Of a stretch of 26,515 nucleotides of DNA, positions 1-12,300 are shown in pieces (position 1 is the first letter of the stretch; every line of letters begins with the position of its first letter). Under the pieces are notes generated by a model. The model was given only the letters and a program-made list of their open reading frames with translations, had not been told where the DNA came from and ran no database searches. The DNA comes from Hirudo medicinalis (taxonomy: Eukaryota > Annelida > Clitellata > Hirudinida > Hirudinidae), in NCBI GenBank assembly GCA_011800805.1, contig MPNW01000248.1, positions 55,148 to 81,662 on the forward strand, read 5' to 3'. The position numbers and the translations under genes are program-made.

Positions 1-1741
1 GTTTGCGGTCCGCCGATAAATATAGACCTGAAGCTTCTCGAACCATGCTCAAAAAATTTTCATTGAAGTGCTCTGGCCCTCGCATATTTTCCTCGATTCC
101 CATCACCATTACATCCTCTAAGTCCATCTCTATATTCAAAAGTACTTACAAATCATATATTCTAAGTAAGTAAAATCGTCTCATGTGGATTTTCTGAAGT
201 GCGCCCGATTTCTTTTAATGTGAACTGCTACCTTATTTTTCTGAACGATTCATTTCTTTTGTGATACTCGGCTTTAAATTTTTTTCATTGGAACAGGCAG
301 CCCATCAGCGGGAGTATATCCCTTCGGGTTGTCCTTTTTTTTACAAAATTTATGATTAAGTATGTAATTATGCGGGTTTTGTAACTGTATTTAATGTCAT
401 TTTGTTTAATAAAAAAAAAAATTATTTCGGGGGGGTTTGAACCCCTAGACTCCCTCCTAAATATGGCTTTGTCTGCAATTCCTTTCTCTTCTTTTTTTGA
501 ACTGTTCTCTGAACATCAAATCTTCGATGAATAAACAGCTTTTTGCCATCCATCTGGCTCGATGTTCTTGCATTAAAATGAAATACCTTTTTATAGTGTG
601 CCACCTAAGAACATGATTGTCAGCCCCAACAATTCTCTGTAGTCATCACGAGGTTGAAATTTATGCATATGTTTTTCAGCAAATATATCTTATTGATATA
701 TTGGATTTTGTTTTCTATGATATACGGTAGTCCTCCGCCCTCCTTAGTTTTTGAGTTCGGCTTTTGTAAATAAACTCGATTTTAAACACGACACACGTGA
801 TGCCGATATTTGAAAATTAGTCTTATTTGATACATTTATAGCATTTAAATTTTTATAGTATTTAATTTATTGTGGTCTGCAGGGTGATTTTCATTCCAGT
901 CAAATTCAATAAATTTTAACAGAGTTTAACCGGAAATTTAAATTATAGTATAGGTTTATTAGATTTCAACGTTGTCAGGTTACAAATAGGAAGAAGCTAA
1001 TAAGTGAATTTTGCATAAGTGCATATCAATAGCTCATTTTGTTACATCTGGCAATAATCAAGCAATAAATCAGCATTCCAAAACCATCACTGTATATATC
1101 CTAAAGCTAAATATTTTATTAGCTCTACAACAATCTTTAAAACATTAATAATAACATCAAGGCATAATTTTATAATATGAAAACATTTATTTCTGGTAGC
1201 GACCCTAAATGTTTTAAGATTCAAGTGAGATTTTTAATGAATTTATTATTTACATGTACGAAAAGATTAAGAGGGTTCCCCATTGAAAAATCACACTTTC
1301 AAAAATAAGGACCATCCTACAAGTATGTGCTATTTCAGTTATGAACATAAAGTATGCCCCTGTAAACAAAAGCTTCAAGCATTCAGTGTCTAATATTGCA
1401 GCTTTATTCGATACGATAATAATTTTAGTCAAAATATCTGGCCCCTCGACATCCGCTGAGCAGTGACAGCAAATTTGAGTTGCTAGAAGCAGGTTTTGCT
1501 GACAGTTTTCGGTGCAGATAGTGGAAACGGTTTTGTCACCATACTTTATTCAGTTTCACTACCTGCTAGCTCAAACTTTTGACAGATGTCCCAAAATCAT
1601 CCATTTGATGCTTTTACGATCCGCAAATAGTTATTGTAGGATGATGATGACACCAGTCGGGAAGCTGATCAGCTGACCACAGACTGATTCCAGATCAACA
1701 GCATCAGCAACAGAGCCGCTATTTGTCATTTTTCACTTTAG
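1..1741. other. Gene-poor stretch, no supported gene
   Basis: No open reading frame here resembles a known protein, and the short ones (60 codons or fewer) sit in AT-rich low-complexity sequence. One spot looks repeat-derived: an A-run at about 410-420 is followed at 429-443 by a G-run and the near-palindrome ggggtttgaacccc. Arrangements of this sort are common at the ends of dispersed repeats in invertebrate genomes, but I cannot assign a family. The remainder shows no recognisable RNA gene or regulatory motif. Confidence 0.5.
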
Positions 1742-2046
1742 ATGCACTCTCAGAAACATCTTTATCGTCCAGGTCGAGCCAAAATTAAAGGGTTTGCAGA
1801 AGTCACTACGTTGTTCTTCCAGGAGAGGAATCTCAAAGTTTTGAAGTGGCCTGCTCGATCGCTAGACTTAAGTCCGATCCAAAAAGTATGGGGATTGCTT
1901 GCAAATAAAGTATATTGCAATGGCAAGCAATATTTTGGCATCCATAAACTTGAATAAGCTCTGGAAGAGGCATGTAAAGTGTTGGACAAACAGTTTGAAA
2001 CGCTTCTTGGAACCAATAAAAATTGACTTCAGAAGGTAATGAAAAA
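1742..2046 (+). pseudogene. Tc1/mariner-like transposase C-terminal relic
   Basis: The + strand translation contains NLKVLKWPARSLDLSPIQKVWG (split here: NLKVLKWPARS, then LDLSPIQKVWG) and ANKVYCNGKQY, the typical end of a Tc1-like DDE transposase, where the family usually has WPARSPDLNPIENLWG. A stop follows LE at about 1957, but the same frame continues with the expected C-terminal helix (ALEEACKVLDKQFETLL), ending around 2046. The N-terminal DNA-binding region and first catalytic aspartates are not visible, and the family's final DDE-region residues are altered (Ile-Gln-Lys instead of Ile-Glu-Asn). This is a truncated, inactive copy about 500 bp upstream of the choline dehydrogenase start. 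A second relic of the same superfamily lies near 15800-16180. Confidence 0.75.
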
Positions 2047-2516
2047 TAAATGTGCCTTGTCGCATTATTAACTTTATTTTATGATTTAAAAATTCGTGAA
2101 AAAATAAAGATTTTGCTGTCATGTGATGGCCTTAGGTTCCCAATTTTGTGCACATTTTCGGTTTTTTGCTTAAATTATGAAAAGTTGTTATCTGTACTCA
2201 ATGAAATTAGTAACTCCCCATATGAACTTCTACACATCACATCAATAATTGATAAAAATATGACACGTAATAACAAAATTATGATTACAAGACGTGAATG
2301 TCGTATCCTTATTAGCAGGCGCTGTTTATAACAGTGTGCATGATCGCATATACGTAATGGTCTTTGAAATTGTTTGCAATATGTCTAGTATATTTAGCCA
2401 TTGCTTATCTTTTCGTGTTTCCTAAGCTACTCTCGATTTGGACTTCAACCTCATTAGTCAAGACTACTCGCATTACTCGAGTTCTCAAGTCTTCATAGCT
2501 AAATTAACGACCAAAC
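2047..2516. other. Upstream region of choline dehydrogenase
   Basis: AT-rich sequence between the Tc1 relic and the CHDH start. It should contain the 5' untranslated region and promoter, but I see no clear TATA box or initiator. An open frame at 2050-2331 (93 codons) has no recognisable similarity and a low-complexity composition, so I do not call it a gene. Confidence 0.4.
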
Positions 2517-5500
2517 ATGTTCAAAATCCGGAGTTGCTTATTTTCAATTTCTGAAAAATGTAACTTGATGTTAGCTTTTTCTAGGTCATTGAGCATATCG
2601 GAATATGACTATTTAATAGTCGGTTCTGGATCAGCAGGAAGTGCCTTAGCAAGCAGACTTTCTGAACCAGAAGCCGGTTCTAACGAAGTCCTGATTTTAG
2701 AAGCAGGAACTAATGATCGAAGTTGGAAGTTCTCAATGCCTGCGGCTTTAACGTATTGCTTAAAAGATCCAAAATATAGTTGGTGTTATTCGACAACTCC
2801 CCAGATTGAAGCCAACAACAGAACATTTTTCTGGCCCAGAGGAAAGGTTGTCGGAGGATCTTCTTCCATCAACGCTATGGTATACATACGAGGACATGCT
2901 TCCGATTACGACAGGTGGGAGAGAGAAGGAGCATTAGGATGGTCATATTTCGACTGTTTACCATATTTCAAAAAAGCTCAATGCCACGAACTAGGAGAAG
3001 ATGCATATAGAGGAGGACACGGACCCCTTCATGTCTCGAGAGGGAAGTGGGAAAATCCTTTGTACGAAGTGTTTCTTCAAGCTGGATTGGAGGCTGGTTA
3101 CGAGCACACCGACGACTGCAATGGATTCAAACAGGTAATTTTAATTTCAAATACGACTCAAAAATCTTATCCGTTTTGAGATGATTGGATAATAAAAAAT
3201 CACACCTTACATTATCATCAATAAAATTTATTTATTATAGGATTCATTAAAATTTATAAAAAATCATTTATATAAAGTCACGCAATGTTCTAACACATTT
3301 CTATAAAAACAACCGTAGATACGAAAAATGAAGGATGACATTCCAAAGTGAATAGTGGACCTAAAAATTATAAAAACTACATTTATCAGATATTGTTCAA
3401 AACCTCAACTTCTTATTTCACCAATAGGCAGATGACACGAGCCTCTCCAGCCATAACATTTCCAACGAACTTGAAAATCTGCGGAAGTGAATAGATGTCA
3501 CTAATGATCGGCATCGCATTAATTTACTTCGACTTAACCCGCGGAAGTCTAAAATCATGTTCGTTGGGACACACCCACTTTAGGGCTCTATCTCCTGTGA
3601 GTTCTGTCGATACTCCTCCCTTTCTCCATTGCTTCAGAACACTTCTTACCGTTGACTCCCATCCCTTCAAATAGCACATCGCTTCTACATAAACAAAGTC
3701 TGCAATCTTGGCAATCCAAGACACATTCGCCCGCTCCTCCCCTTGTACGCTGCCTAGTTCATTCTCGCTTGGACTATTGCAATTCCCTTCAGTATGATAT
3801 ACCGACGTCTCTAATCAACACCCTCCAACGCATCAAAAATAATCTTGTGAGGTTCATCCTTAGGGGCAGTCCATAAATTATGTCAACAAAATAGGGGAGA
3901 GGGGTTTGAAAAAGTTTGACAAGGGGAGGGGGGAATTTCAGTCTCATTGACGTCATCAGTGTCATTTTTATGATAAAATAAATCTAAATTTTAACAGATG
4001 GATTTATAACATTACTGTTAGTCCTTCAGTTCAGTCATCACTGCTTGAACGGATTTGCAAAACCTCTATGTTGCTTCATAGAAGAGTGGCAAGTTCTCAA
4101 GGGCACAGTAATGTTTAAGGGCCCGCCGAGGTTTTAAAATATTGAAATTTTACAATCATGACCTTTTTTTGCTTTTCCATTACCAAATTGCCATAGATCT
4201 GGGCCCGTGGTCGCCGTGCCTAATAGGCACTGCCCAGGAGCCCGAAATTTCTGTCGGCGGTCCAGTTCTCAAGTCATGTTAAAGAAACATGTTCAGCGAC
4301 ACCGACAATGCGATCATGGGCTTAACAAAAATACGTCTGTTTATCAACAAAAAACCTTCAGCCATTTCGAGTGGCTGCCAAATGACAGAAAGAGCTGATT
4401 GGCAATTGTTGCATAAAAAGAAAATTCTGATATTTTATGTGCTGAATGGCGAAGATGATGTTGATTTGCCTGGTTTATAAGTTCAACAAAATGATGGAAA
4501 TGATGAATCCGATGCTACACCTATTATTAGAATAGAAGAACTTTTGACTTTCCCATGGGAAGATGATAGAAGCTGACAATAAACAAGTTAATAATAATCA
4601 GTTTAACAAATTATTTTATTTATTTTCAAAATAAAATAGTGACAAATCCAAAGTGTTACAAGGCACAAACTAAAAATTGCGAAATAAAACATATTTTATG
4701 GGATGTCAGTTTTTTGACATAATTTTTATAGGGAGGATCTCGAAGTTTGACAGTTGTTTACAAGGTGTAGGGAGGGTAGGGTTCAAAAATTACCTTAAAT
4801 TTGTTGACATAATTAATGGACGACCCCATACATATTTAGAATCCTAGTACTAATTCTTGTAATGGCCCTTAAACAAGTAAATACGTGTAAGCCTCGTTCG
4901 TGTGTTCAAATCTATGTACAACGGAACTTCGCAAAATAAAATCCTGAGTAGTTAAAAAGAACCCAACATTATTTTTCTATGGTTCTAACGTTGTAATATT
5001 TACGTCATGGCTATTTGACACCAACTAAGATCCTTCATTAATTTCCAGGAGGGCTTTGGGCATTTCGACATGACCATAAAGGATGGAAAAAGATGGAGTT
5101 CTTCTGTAGCCTACCTAAGACCATCACTAAGAAATAACAAAAATTTGCATCTTCAAACACAGGCTAAGGTTCTCCAAATACTTTTCGAGAACAAGAAAGC
5201 TTTGGGGGTAAAATATGAACACCATGGTGAATTAAAGGAGGCCAGAGCTAGAAAAGAAACTGTGATTTGTGCAGGTTCTATAAACACACCACAACTACTA
5301 ATGCTAAGTGGAATTGGAAACCACAAACACCTGAAAGACCTAAACATCCCAGTGATTTCAAATCTTCCTGGCGTAGGAGAAAATTTACAAGATCACTTAG
5401 AAGTCTTCATCCAGTACAAGTGCAAAAAACCTATAACCTTGTATAAATACCAGTGGAAATTTCCATTCAATATGGTGAAAGCGGGATTGCAATGGTTCCT

Positions 5501-6152
5501 AACAGGAGGCGGAGCAGCGTCCACATCCCATCTCGAAGCAGGGGCTTTCATCAAAAGTTCAGACAAAGAATCCCATCCGGATATTCAGCTGCATTTTTTG
5601 CCATCCGTCATCATTGATCACGGCCAGAGAATGGCAAACTGCCACGCCTACCAAGCGCACGCCGGTACGATGCGCGCCACTAGCCTCGGGCAAATAAAAC
5701 TGAAATCGAATAATCCCCACGAGCCTCCAACCATAAATCCCAAATATTTAAGCACCGAGAAAGATATAACAGACCTAAGATCCTGCGTCAAGCTATCTAA
5801 AAAAATATTCGCTCAAAAAGCATTCGACGACTTCAATGCCGGCTTTCTTCATCCTAACATCAAATTAGATTCTGATAAAGAAATCGACTACTTCATAAAA
5901 ACAATGGTTGAGAGTGCTTATCACCCTTGCGGAACTGCGAAAATGGGACTCGAAACAGATGAGACTTCAGTAGTCGATCCCAAATGTCGAGTGTTAGGCG
6001 TTGAAAAATTACGAGTAGTTGATGCTTCTGTTATGCCCAGCATTGTCAGTGGAAATCTGAATGCTCCAGTAATAATGATTGCAGAAAAAGCTGCTGACAT
6101 GATACTGGGTAAGAAGCCACTACCAAAGATAGAAGTACCAGTGTGGAAGTAA
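2517..6152 (+). CDS. CHDH: Choline dehydrogenase, mitochondrial (GMC oxidoreductase)
   Basis: Two coding exons: 2517-3134 and 5049-6152, joined in phase 0 (CAG|GTAATT ... TTTCCAG|GAG), giving 573 aa against about 594 in human. The enzyme oxidises choline to betaine aldehyde at the inner mitochondrial membrane. Visible: a basic, Ser-rich N-terminus (residues 1-28) resembling a mitochondrial presequence; the FAD-binding GSGSAG at 36-41; GMC signature 1 around 109-132 (GKVVGGSSSINAMVYIRG); signature 2 around 282-296 (GSINTPQLLMLSGIG); and the expected catalytic pair His498 (SAYHP) and Asn544 (SGNLNAP). Stretches such as HPDIQLHFLPS and NLQDHLE point to the vertebrate-type CHDH rather than an insect glucose dehydrogenase paralogue. 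The start is uncertain: TTTTTCTAG at 2576-2584 could be a splice acceptor, in which case the true presequence lies in an upstream exon. The frame is intact, so the gene is probably functional. Confidence 0.93.
3428..3862 (+). mobile_element. CR1-like LINE reverse transcriptase relic
   Basis: Inside the CHDH intron. Translation in shifting frames gives ADDTSLSSHNISNELENL (the usual Tyr before Ala-Asp-Asp is a stop, TAG), then KSKIMFVGTH, and finally SRLDYCNSLQYDIPTSLINT followed by LQRIKNNLVRFIL. This is the order found in the C-terminal half of CR1/L2-type non-LTR reverse transcriptases (YADD box, then KSK, then SRLDYCNSLLYGLP). At least two frameshifts and several stops show it is dead. It ends abruptly at 3862, where a DNA transposon terminus begins, so that element may have inserted into the LINE. 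Confidence 0.75.
3863..3890 (+). repeat. Left terminal inverted repeat of the 965-bp element
   Basis: 28 bp matching the reverse complement of 4800-4827 at 25 positions. The mismatches are near the outer end (positions 5 and 6) and at position 13. Confidence 0.8.
4800..4827 (-). repeat. Right terminal inverted repeat of the 965-bp element
   Basis: 28 bp, reverse complement of 3863-3890 with three mismatches. It ends in CCCC at 4827, followed by atacatattt. Confidence 0.8.
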
Positions 6153-6169
6153 TGCAACAAGAAGGCACA

Positions 6170-6175
6170 TTTATT
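6170..6175 (-). terminator. Candidate WASHC5 polyadenylation signal (distal)
   Basis: AATAAA on the minus strand, about 210 nt beyond the strumpellin stop and only 18 nt from the CHDH stop codon. An ATTAAA variant occurs earlier, at 6327-6322 on the minus strand. If the distal signal is used, the two convergent transcripts overlap in their 3' untranslated regions. Confidence 0.4.
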
Positions 6176-6277
6176 AAACATTCTGAAGAACCATTCCTTC
6201 AAATATCTTTGAAATTCAGTTCAAATAAGAATTACTTATCATCCACAATGGATGGTATCTGGAACTCATTGACCTAA

Positions 6278-6283
6278 AATAAA
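6278..6283 (+). terminator. Candidate CHDH polyadenylation signal
   Basis: AATAAA 126 nt after the CHDH stop codon, in a T-rich context downstream. It is the first canonical hexamer on this strand after the stop. Confidence 0.55.
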
Positions 6284-6385
6284 TTATGTTGCCCAATGAA
6301 ACATTAATTTGTACTCATATTTTTAATGATATATGAGTAAACACGTGCATTATTGTAACCGTCAGCAACTAATAAGTAATGAACA

Positions 6386-9300
6386 TCATACTTGATCCCC
6401 AAACTGGCTACGAGTAATGAATTGTTCCAAAAAATTAAGTGAAGTCATATCATGTGTGGCACTTGCTTGGTTACTATAAAAATGTAAGAGATTAATTAAC
6501 TACTAATTTAATTAGTCACCAATTGGAACATTTGGCAAACCTCTGGTTTATAAGGTACTTTGAATATCTAGCCAACAAAGAAATAAATTGGAATGCATTT
6601 TGGTGGTGGTACTGCTTGAACACAGTCACAACACCAGTCGTAAAAGGTGCTCCATCAATGCTCTCAGACAGTTTTCGGGATAACATTGCATCTAGAAATT
6701 GAATTAATTTCAGTTCAGTTTTATTCGTAAGTGTTATTTATAAACTTACTGAGAGATTTGGTCCATGTCAACTTCTGCAGAAAATAGGTTATAAAGACAA
6801 AGTTTAAGGTGGTGAAATATGGAAATTCTTGAGTAGAAATGTAAATCTGAAAATAATAAAATTTAAATAATTGCTAATGCAGAAAACATTTTTTATATTT
6901 TATGTTTAGCTGATCTTTTGAGTGCCTTATGTATCCAATTAAGATGTTAAGGGACTTTTTAATTGCTCTACCATTTACACAAAGCCCCTATCCAAGGAAG
7001 CTCCCTGGCAGTTCAGGCTGGGTAGAGAACATAATACGTTACAACTGTTACTATTACCGCCACATGCAGGGACGCAACCCATTTAGCCATCTGGCATGCA
7101 TGGATGAAGCATGAATAAAATTCTAATAAACTTTTCTCAGGGGATCATTAGGTCCTGCTGAATCAAGATATGCTGAAGTCTCATATAAAATAGGATTATT
7201 TTCTGTTGGCATTGGATGAGAAAGATCATGGTAATGCCTCTCAATGTCTGCCAGCAATGAACTGCAAAATGAAAAAATATTTTCTAAAAGTTTTATTTTT
7301 TTTATGAAACCAATACATACTTATTGAAGTTGCTCATAGAAGCAGAAAAAAACTTTGAATCAAACTTGCAAAGAAGTGATAACTGATGACTAATGCATTC
7401 CCTAAGTAGTTGCATCTGCCCCATCTATAAATACAAATCACCAAATTAAAGCAGTACTTAAAGAAAAAAAAAACGTTTGAAATTACCTTGAGAATAAGAT
7501 CCAAGTGCTGTGTAGAAAATTTAGCTAATTTGCTATGTGCTTGAGATATAAGTCTTTGAACTGCAAAATATAAATAACAATTTTAAAACTTTCAAAGTTT
7601 TAACATCCATAGTCTTTGGGTATAATATAAATGTAAGTATTCAGTTCATTAGTTTATTACATGTGTTATGTCGTTAAGTCGAGGAAAGGAGAAACTCTCG
7701 TTTAACCAACTAAAACAACTTCATTAAGAGAAACTAATCTTTCTACAATAGTTTGCAAATAAATAACAGAAATTCATAGGTGTTGTAAACATTAGAACAA
7801 GGAACTCCATCATAACGTGCAGGTTGGCCGAATGGGTTACCTGACAATATAATGGCGGTAATGGCAACAGTTGTAATGTGTCATGTTCGAAACCCACCCT
7901 GCACTGCCGCAAGCGCCCTTGGGAAGGAGCGCTATATAAATGGTTAACAAAAAGCACCTCTGACACTGCATGTGGCGCTGTATAAATGAACTACATTTAC
8001 ATAATGTAAACAAGTCCAAGAGTACCTAACAATGGCTACCAGGGATGTGCTAGCTACATAATAACATGCAATATTCAGAGTCATCATAGTAAAGCTCCAA
8101 TAATCACATTTAGCATTATGACAGTGCATGAGGCTCAAATGCTCACTGTGCACAAGTGCTCGCCCATCGCTCTGGCCTCATATGATCACCCTCCGCATCT
8201 GCATCACCTCTAAATTCTCATTGATTCTCAATAAATGCTCAAATACCTCCTGTGTGTATGAAGTACCCATAGTGCTCTTAGGTAAAACAAGAAACTACAG
8301 TTTAAATTAAACTAAATAAAATTTTATTATGGTATTTTCTCACATTAAGAAGTCTTGGAGGAGGAAATTTTTTAACATACCATTCATAACAGGGATGATA
8401 TATTGAGGAATTTCAGCCTTGTTCAAAAATTATTGAACCCAAATTTAAAACCAGTTTAATGCATATTTTCTTACATATTCTCTCAAAAAAATAAATAAGG
8501 TTTTGGGTTGATCTTTAAATATAAAATAACAAAAAAAAATATCTGCAAAAAAACATCAGCAAACCCATAGCATCATTGTTTTGAGATTCTTCAATCTTCA
8601 TGATTATCTCTGCAGTGGTCTTGTCAGACATTGTCTTGGAGCACAAGTTGACAAAACCTTGCAAGGTCTGAACGATCATGAATCCAAGCAACTTGTCCAC
8701 TCCAGTAAGTCCCCATGTGCCAACAGACTTCTTTGAATGTTTATTTATTTCATCAATATGATGTAAAAGTAAACATTACTTAAAACCAAACAAACCTCCA
8801 GCTTTTCAAACAGTTTCATTGCCACTACCTCAACTTTGCTTCTGGAATCATACCAAGTGTGCATATAGTCAAGGTAAATTGTCGATCTGTTTGAGAAGTT
8901 ATGTATTAATTATTAAATTAATTTTTCAAATAATTTTGAATAATATATTTGACCAAGCACACCCGATTAAACCCAACAGACCATATTCTATTAGTGATTT
9001 TTTCTGAGACAAAGTTTAATCGAGTGTGCTTAGTCAAAAATATTAAATTATGTGAATAGTATCATATTGAATGGAACAAATATGCATCAGAGGAATATAA
9101 TGATTTATCATTATTATTTATGCAACAAAGGTTATTCCAAGCATTAGCTTAAATTAATAATATGTTAAAAATCTTTAGAGATTTCAGTACATTCCAATTT
9201 TTTGGCAGGCCTATAGTTCTAAAGCTTCTAAACCAAAAATATATGTACATATTTTTTTTGCTTCTATATATTTGTAAATTTAAGCTCTGGTGTTAGGAAA

Positions 9301-12300
9301 GTATGCAACATTGATGCATGATGTGATGGAGTTTGAGAACATCACAAACTACAATTGCAATTAGCCGATCTTATGAGTGCCTTATGTATCTGAGTAGGAT
9401 GTGAATGCACTTTTTAATCGAGCTAGAATTTACATAGAGCCCTTACCTGAGGGCACTCCCTGACGATGTAAATGTAAATGTTGGGGTGCAAGTTAGCTCA
9501 GAGGTTAGCGTTCCTGCGAACGACGGTAAAAGCAACAGTCGTCACATGTCGAGTTCGAAACCCAGCTTGCGCCACCATAAAAGCGCCCCCGGGAGCCGGC
9601 GCTATATAAATGGTCTAAGCGCCCCTGACGCTCACGCTTATGGCGCTATATACATAAATATAAATATAAATAAAACGATGCTGGCTGGATTGTGAGCATA
9701 ACACATTGAAATCGTGGAGCAGGATTGGTGAGGATTAACTTAATTGGCCTTTTTGAATGGGAGACAGCCTTCAGACTATAATCTGCAGTCAGTAGTTACA
9801 AACTTTGATGTAATAAATGAAGCATTATTTCCTATAAATAAATATTTTCTTATGTTTTACATGAGTTTTTAATAAATTTTCGATTTTTGAAAGTATCTTT
9901 CATGGTTATTAGATGCATCAAATAACGTTTTTTGAATTAAAAATTCAATTTAATTAATTTAATTAATGCGTGAAAATATTTCAATGAAAATTCTGTATAA
10001 CACAAATATATTGTTACACAACAAAGTAAAAAAATTTCCCCACAATCAAATTTTTATTTAGTGAGTTAACATAAAATTATGGGGTGTCTTCATGGTTTCT
10101 TTGTGTGATCCTTATTATACTATTATTATTACTCCTCATTATTTAGGACAAAATTAATCAGATGATTGTAGCATATGTAAGTGAAAGTCACTAAAAGGTA
10201 ATAGCAATGATGTCAGATTTATAATTTATGTTCAACAACTTTTGATGTACATGATGAGTTAGGTGGAAAATGGAACAATGCATGAATAATTTAGTGCACA
10301 TAAAGGGATAATTAGATTCCCAGACTTCATTATAACAATAAATATATAAAAGAACATATTCAGGCTATTAAAACCAAGATTTGCTTCATTTAACCAAATA
10401 ATTAAGTCACAAATTATATAATATTAAAAAATATATATAAGCCTGGAATATAAATATCTATATAATGTATAAATATATATATATATATATAATATATATA
10501 TTATATAATATATACTAGCTTTTTTAAACCAGCTTCGCCAGACAAACTAATTTCTTATCCATTATAATTAATTTTATTATGTATGTCCTTCAAACTCAGT
10601 CAGTAATTTGCCCTTAAAGAACTAGGTTATTAGCATGGTGCTCCTGCAACGGGACTCGAATCCGTGCAGCCATTGCGAGAGGCACTGGCATCAAATATTA
10701 GAAATTGCAGTAGCTCTTGAGTTTAAAGCTCAAATGCAATTTAGGAAAAGGTGAAAGATGAAAATAGCAAAGTTGACCTAAGAATGGCATAGAGAATGAT
10801 GCGTGCAAATTTCAAGTCACTACCATTCATCGTTTAGGAAGAGTTCTTGGGACAGACAGGTATACTCAGGCTCATTCTGTTTTATATTATTGATATAAGC
10901 AGGTTTCATTCCCCATTATCTGCTGCCTAACTTGAAAATGCTTGTATCAATGTAATTTTGCAGAATTTATAGCCTTTAAAAGTTTTAGGGATATGAATGA
11001 ATTTTATTTGTAATATACACCATAGTATTGAACCTAGTTAGCTAATCAGTTGTATTTTTCAGACAATCCCTCCTCAGAACTTTCTCAAGCACTTCCTTCT
11101 TTAATCATGCCTACTTGGTAGAGAAAGTGCAAGAGGAGCTTCATGTCTCACTATAAACACTTTGGAGACTGAAATAATGATGGTTCACTAAGCTTAAGAA
11201 AACGTCAGATGTGACTCTGATAAAATGCATTTGTTAACATAATTAACCTAATTTAAATAACAAGATTTTAAGATATATTTAAAAATAAATAATTGAAATC
11301 CACCTTGGATCTGTTATCCTCAATATTTCTTGAGTCAATCGACCAACAAAATTTATAGATGAATCAACTGGTGGGAAATGGGGAATTGGAACTGTCTTAC
11401 ATTGATAAATGCTTTGCCAGTCTAAAACCTAGAATTAATAAGTAAAGAAATGTAAATTACATGAGTACCCAGAAAACATTACATTTTTAACCTTATTTCT
11501 CAAAAAACTGTTGCATTCTTGCTCTACATTGTAGTTAATAATTCTTGAAATTTCTCCTTGCCATATTTTTAAGCCATATATATTCACATAATCTTGTATG
11601 TATTCAAAAGATCTTCTATAACCATCCATAATAATGCCCACTTCCTCCAGTTTTGACATCAAATCATTTGTCTGTTAATAAAATTTTAGCAATATTGGTG
11701 TGAATGATTATTCAAAATGCCAATTTAATATTTTAATTTCATGTTACCTTTCCCTTTGTAAAGATAAGAGATTCGTGAAGAGCCATTGCAACCCTATTGA
11801 CCAATTCCTTCCTTATACCATCCTCCAACAAATGTTTTGATTCAATCTGAAGTTTAAACACTAGTTTGCATAGCCATTTAATAACTAAATGTAATTTTAA
11901 TTCATTAAATTTTGAGTATATAGAGTAAATATTTTTGTCATTATGTCATGAAATTCTTTAATTTGTCAAAGCAAAAGGCACCTTAATTATTCCAACAAGG
12001 GTTGACTTCATCATTAGCATACCCTCTGCAAGGATAGATATAGCATGAGTGCATTTGGCAACCTGAAAATGTAAAGTGTAAGGGCATTCAAAAGATACAA
12101 ATATTTTGAAATGTTTAGCAGTGTCATTTACAATAATGAAACACAGGCTAGAATGTTAACAAAATCATTTTAGGATAGAATGAAGAATAGTAACTAAAAT
12201 CAAGATAGAAAAAGAACAACGATTTAAAATATAAAATAAAAACACAATTTTCAAAAATTCTATTGCTGAACAGAATTTTAACAAGACTTTTTGAAACCAA

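Larger units (their letters stand above)
3863..4827. mobile_element. 965-bp DNA transposon with terminal inverted repeats
   Basis: The left end starts GGGGCAGTCCATAAATTATG and the right end, read on the other strand, starts GGGGTCGTCCATTAATTATG. Over 28 bp only three positions differ. Just inside both ends are G-rich/C-rich stretches and further TTTGACA-type motifs (about 3895-3940 and 4720-4790). Internal sequence includes short open frames (4207-4398; 4289-4480, whose frame continues after one stop to about 4575 with an acidic tail), possibly the decayed end of a transposase, but I cannot assign a superfamily. Flanks (catcctta / atacatat) show no convincing target-site duplication. The copy is non-autonomous or decayed and lies wholly in the CHDH intron. 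Confidence 0.75.
9675..11303. other. Remainder of WASHC5 intron 18
   Basis: AT-rich intronic sequence. Apart from the AT repeat at about 10450-10515 and the SINE fragment at about 10636-10690, I see no gene, conserved reading frame or RNA. Confidence 0.5.

Noticed and set aside
1868..2122. Minus-strand 84-codon frames over 1762-2122
   Set aside because: They are shadows of the Tc1-like transposase relic on the + strand.
7102..7131. Premature end of strumpellin after LRKVY (TAG at about 7126)
   Set aside because: A donor AAA|GTTTAT lies just before the stop, and the next exon (6846-6750) resumes in phase with [11 protein letters not shown], matching the human IYITTKRLPYF.
9484..9600. A functional tRNA gene
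   Set aside because: A and B boxes are present, but the acceptor and anticodon stems do not pair properly and a SINE body follows; other diverged copies exist in the window.
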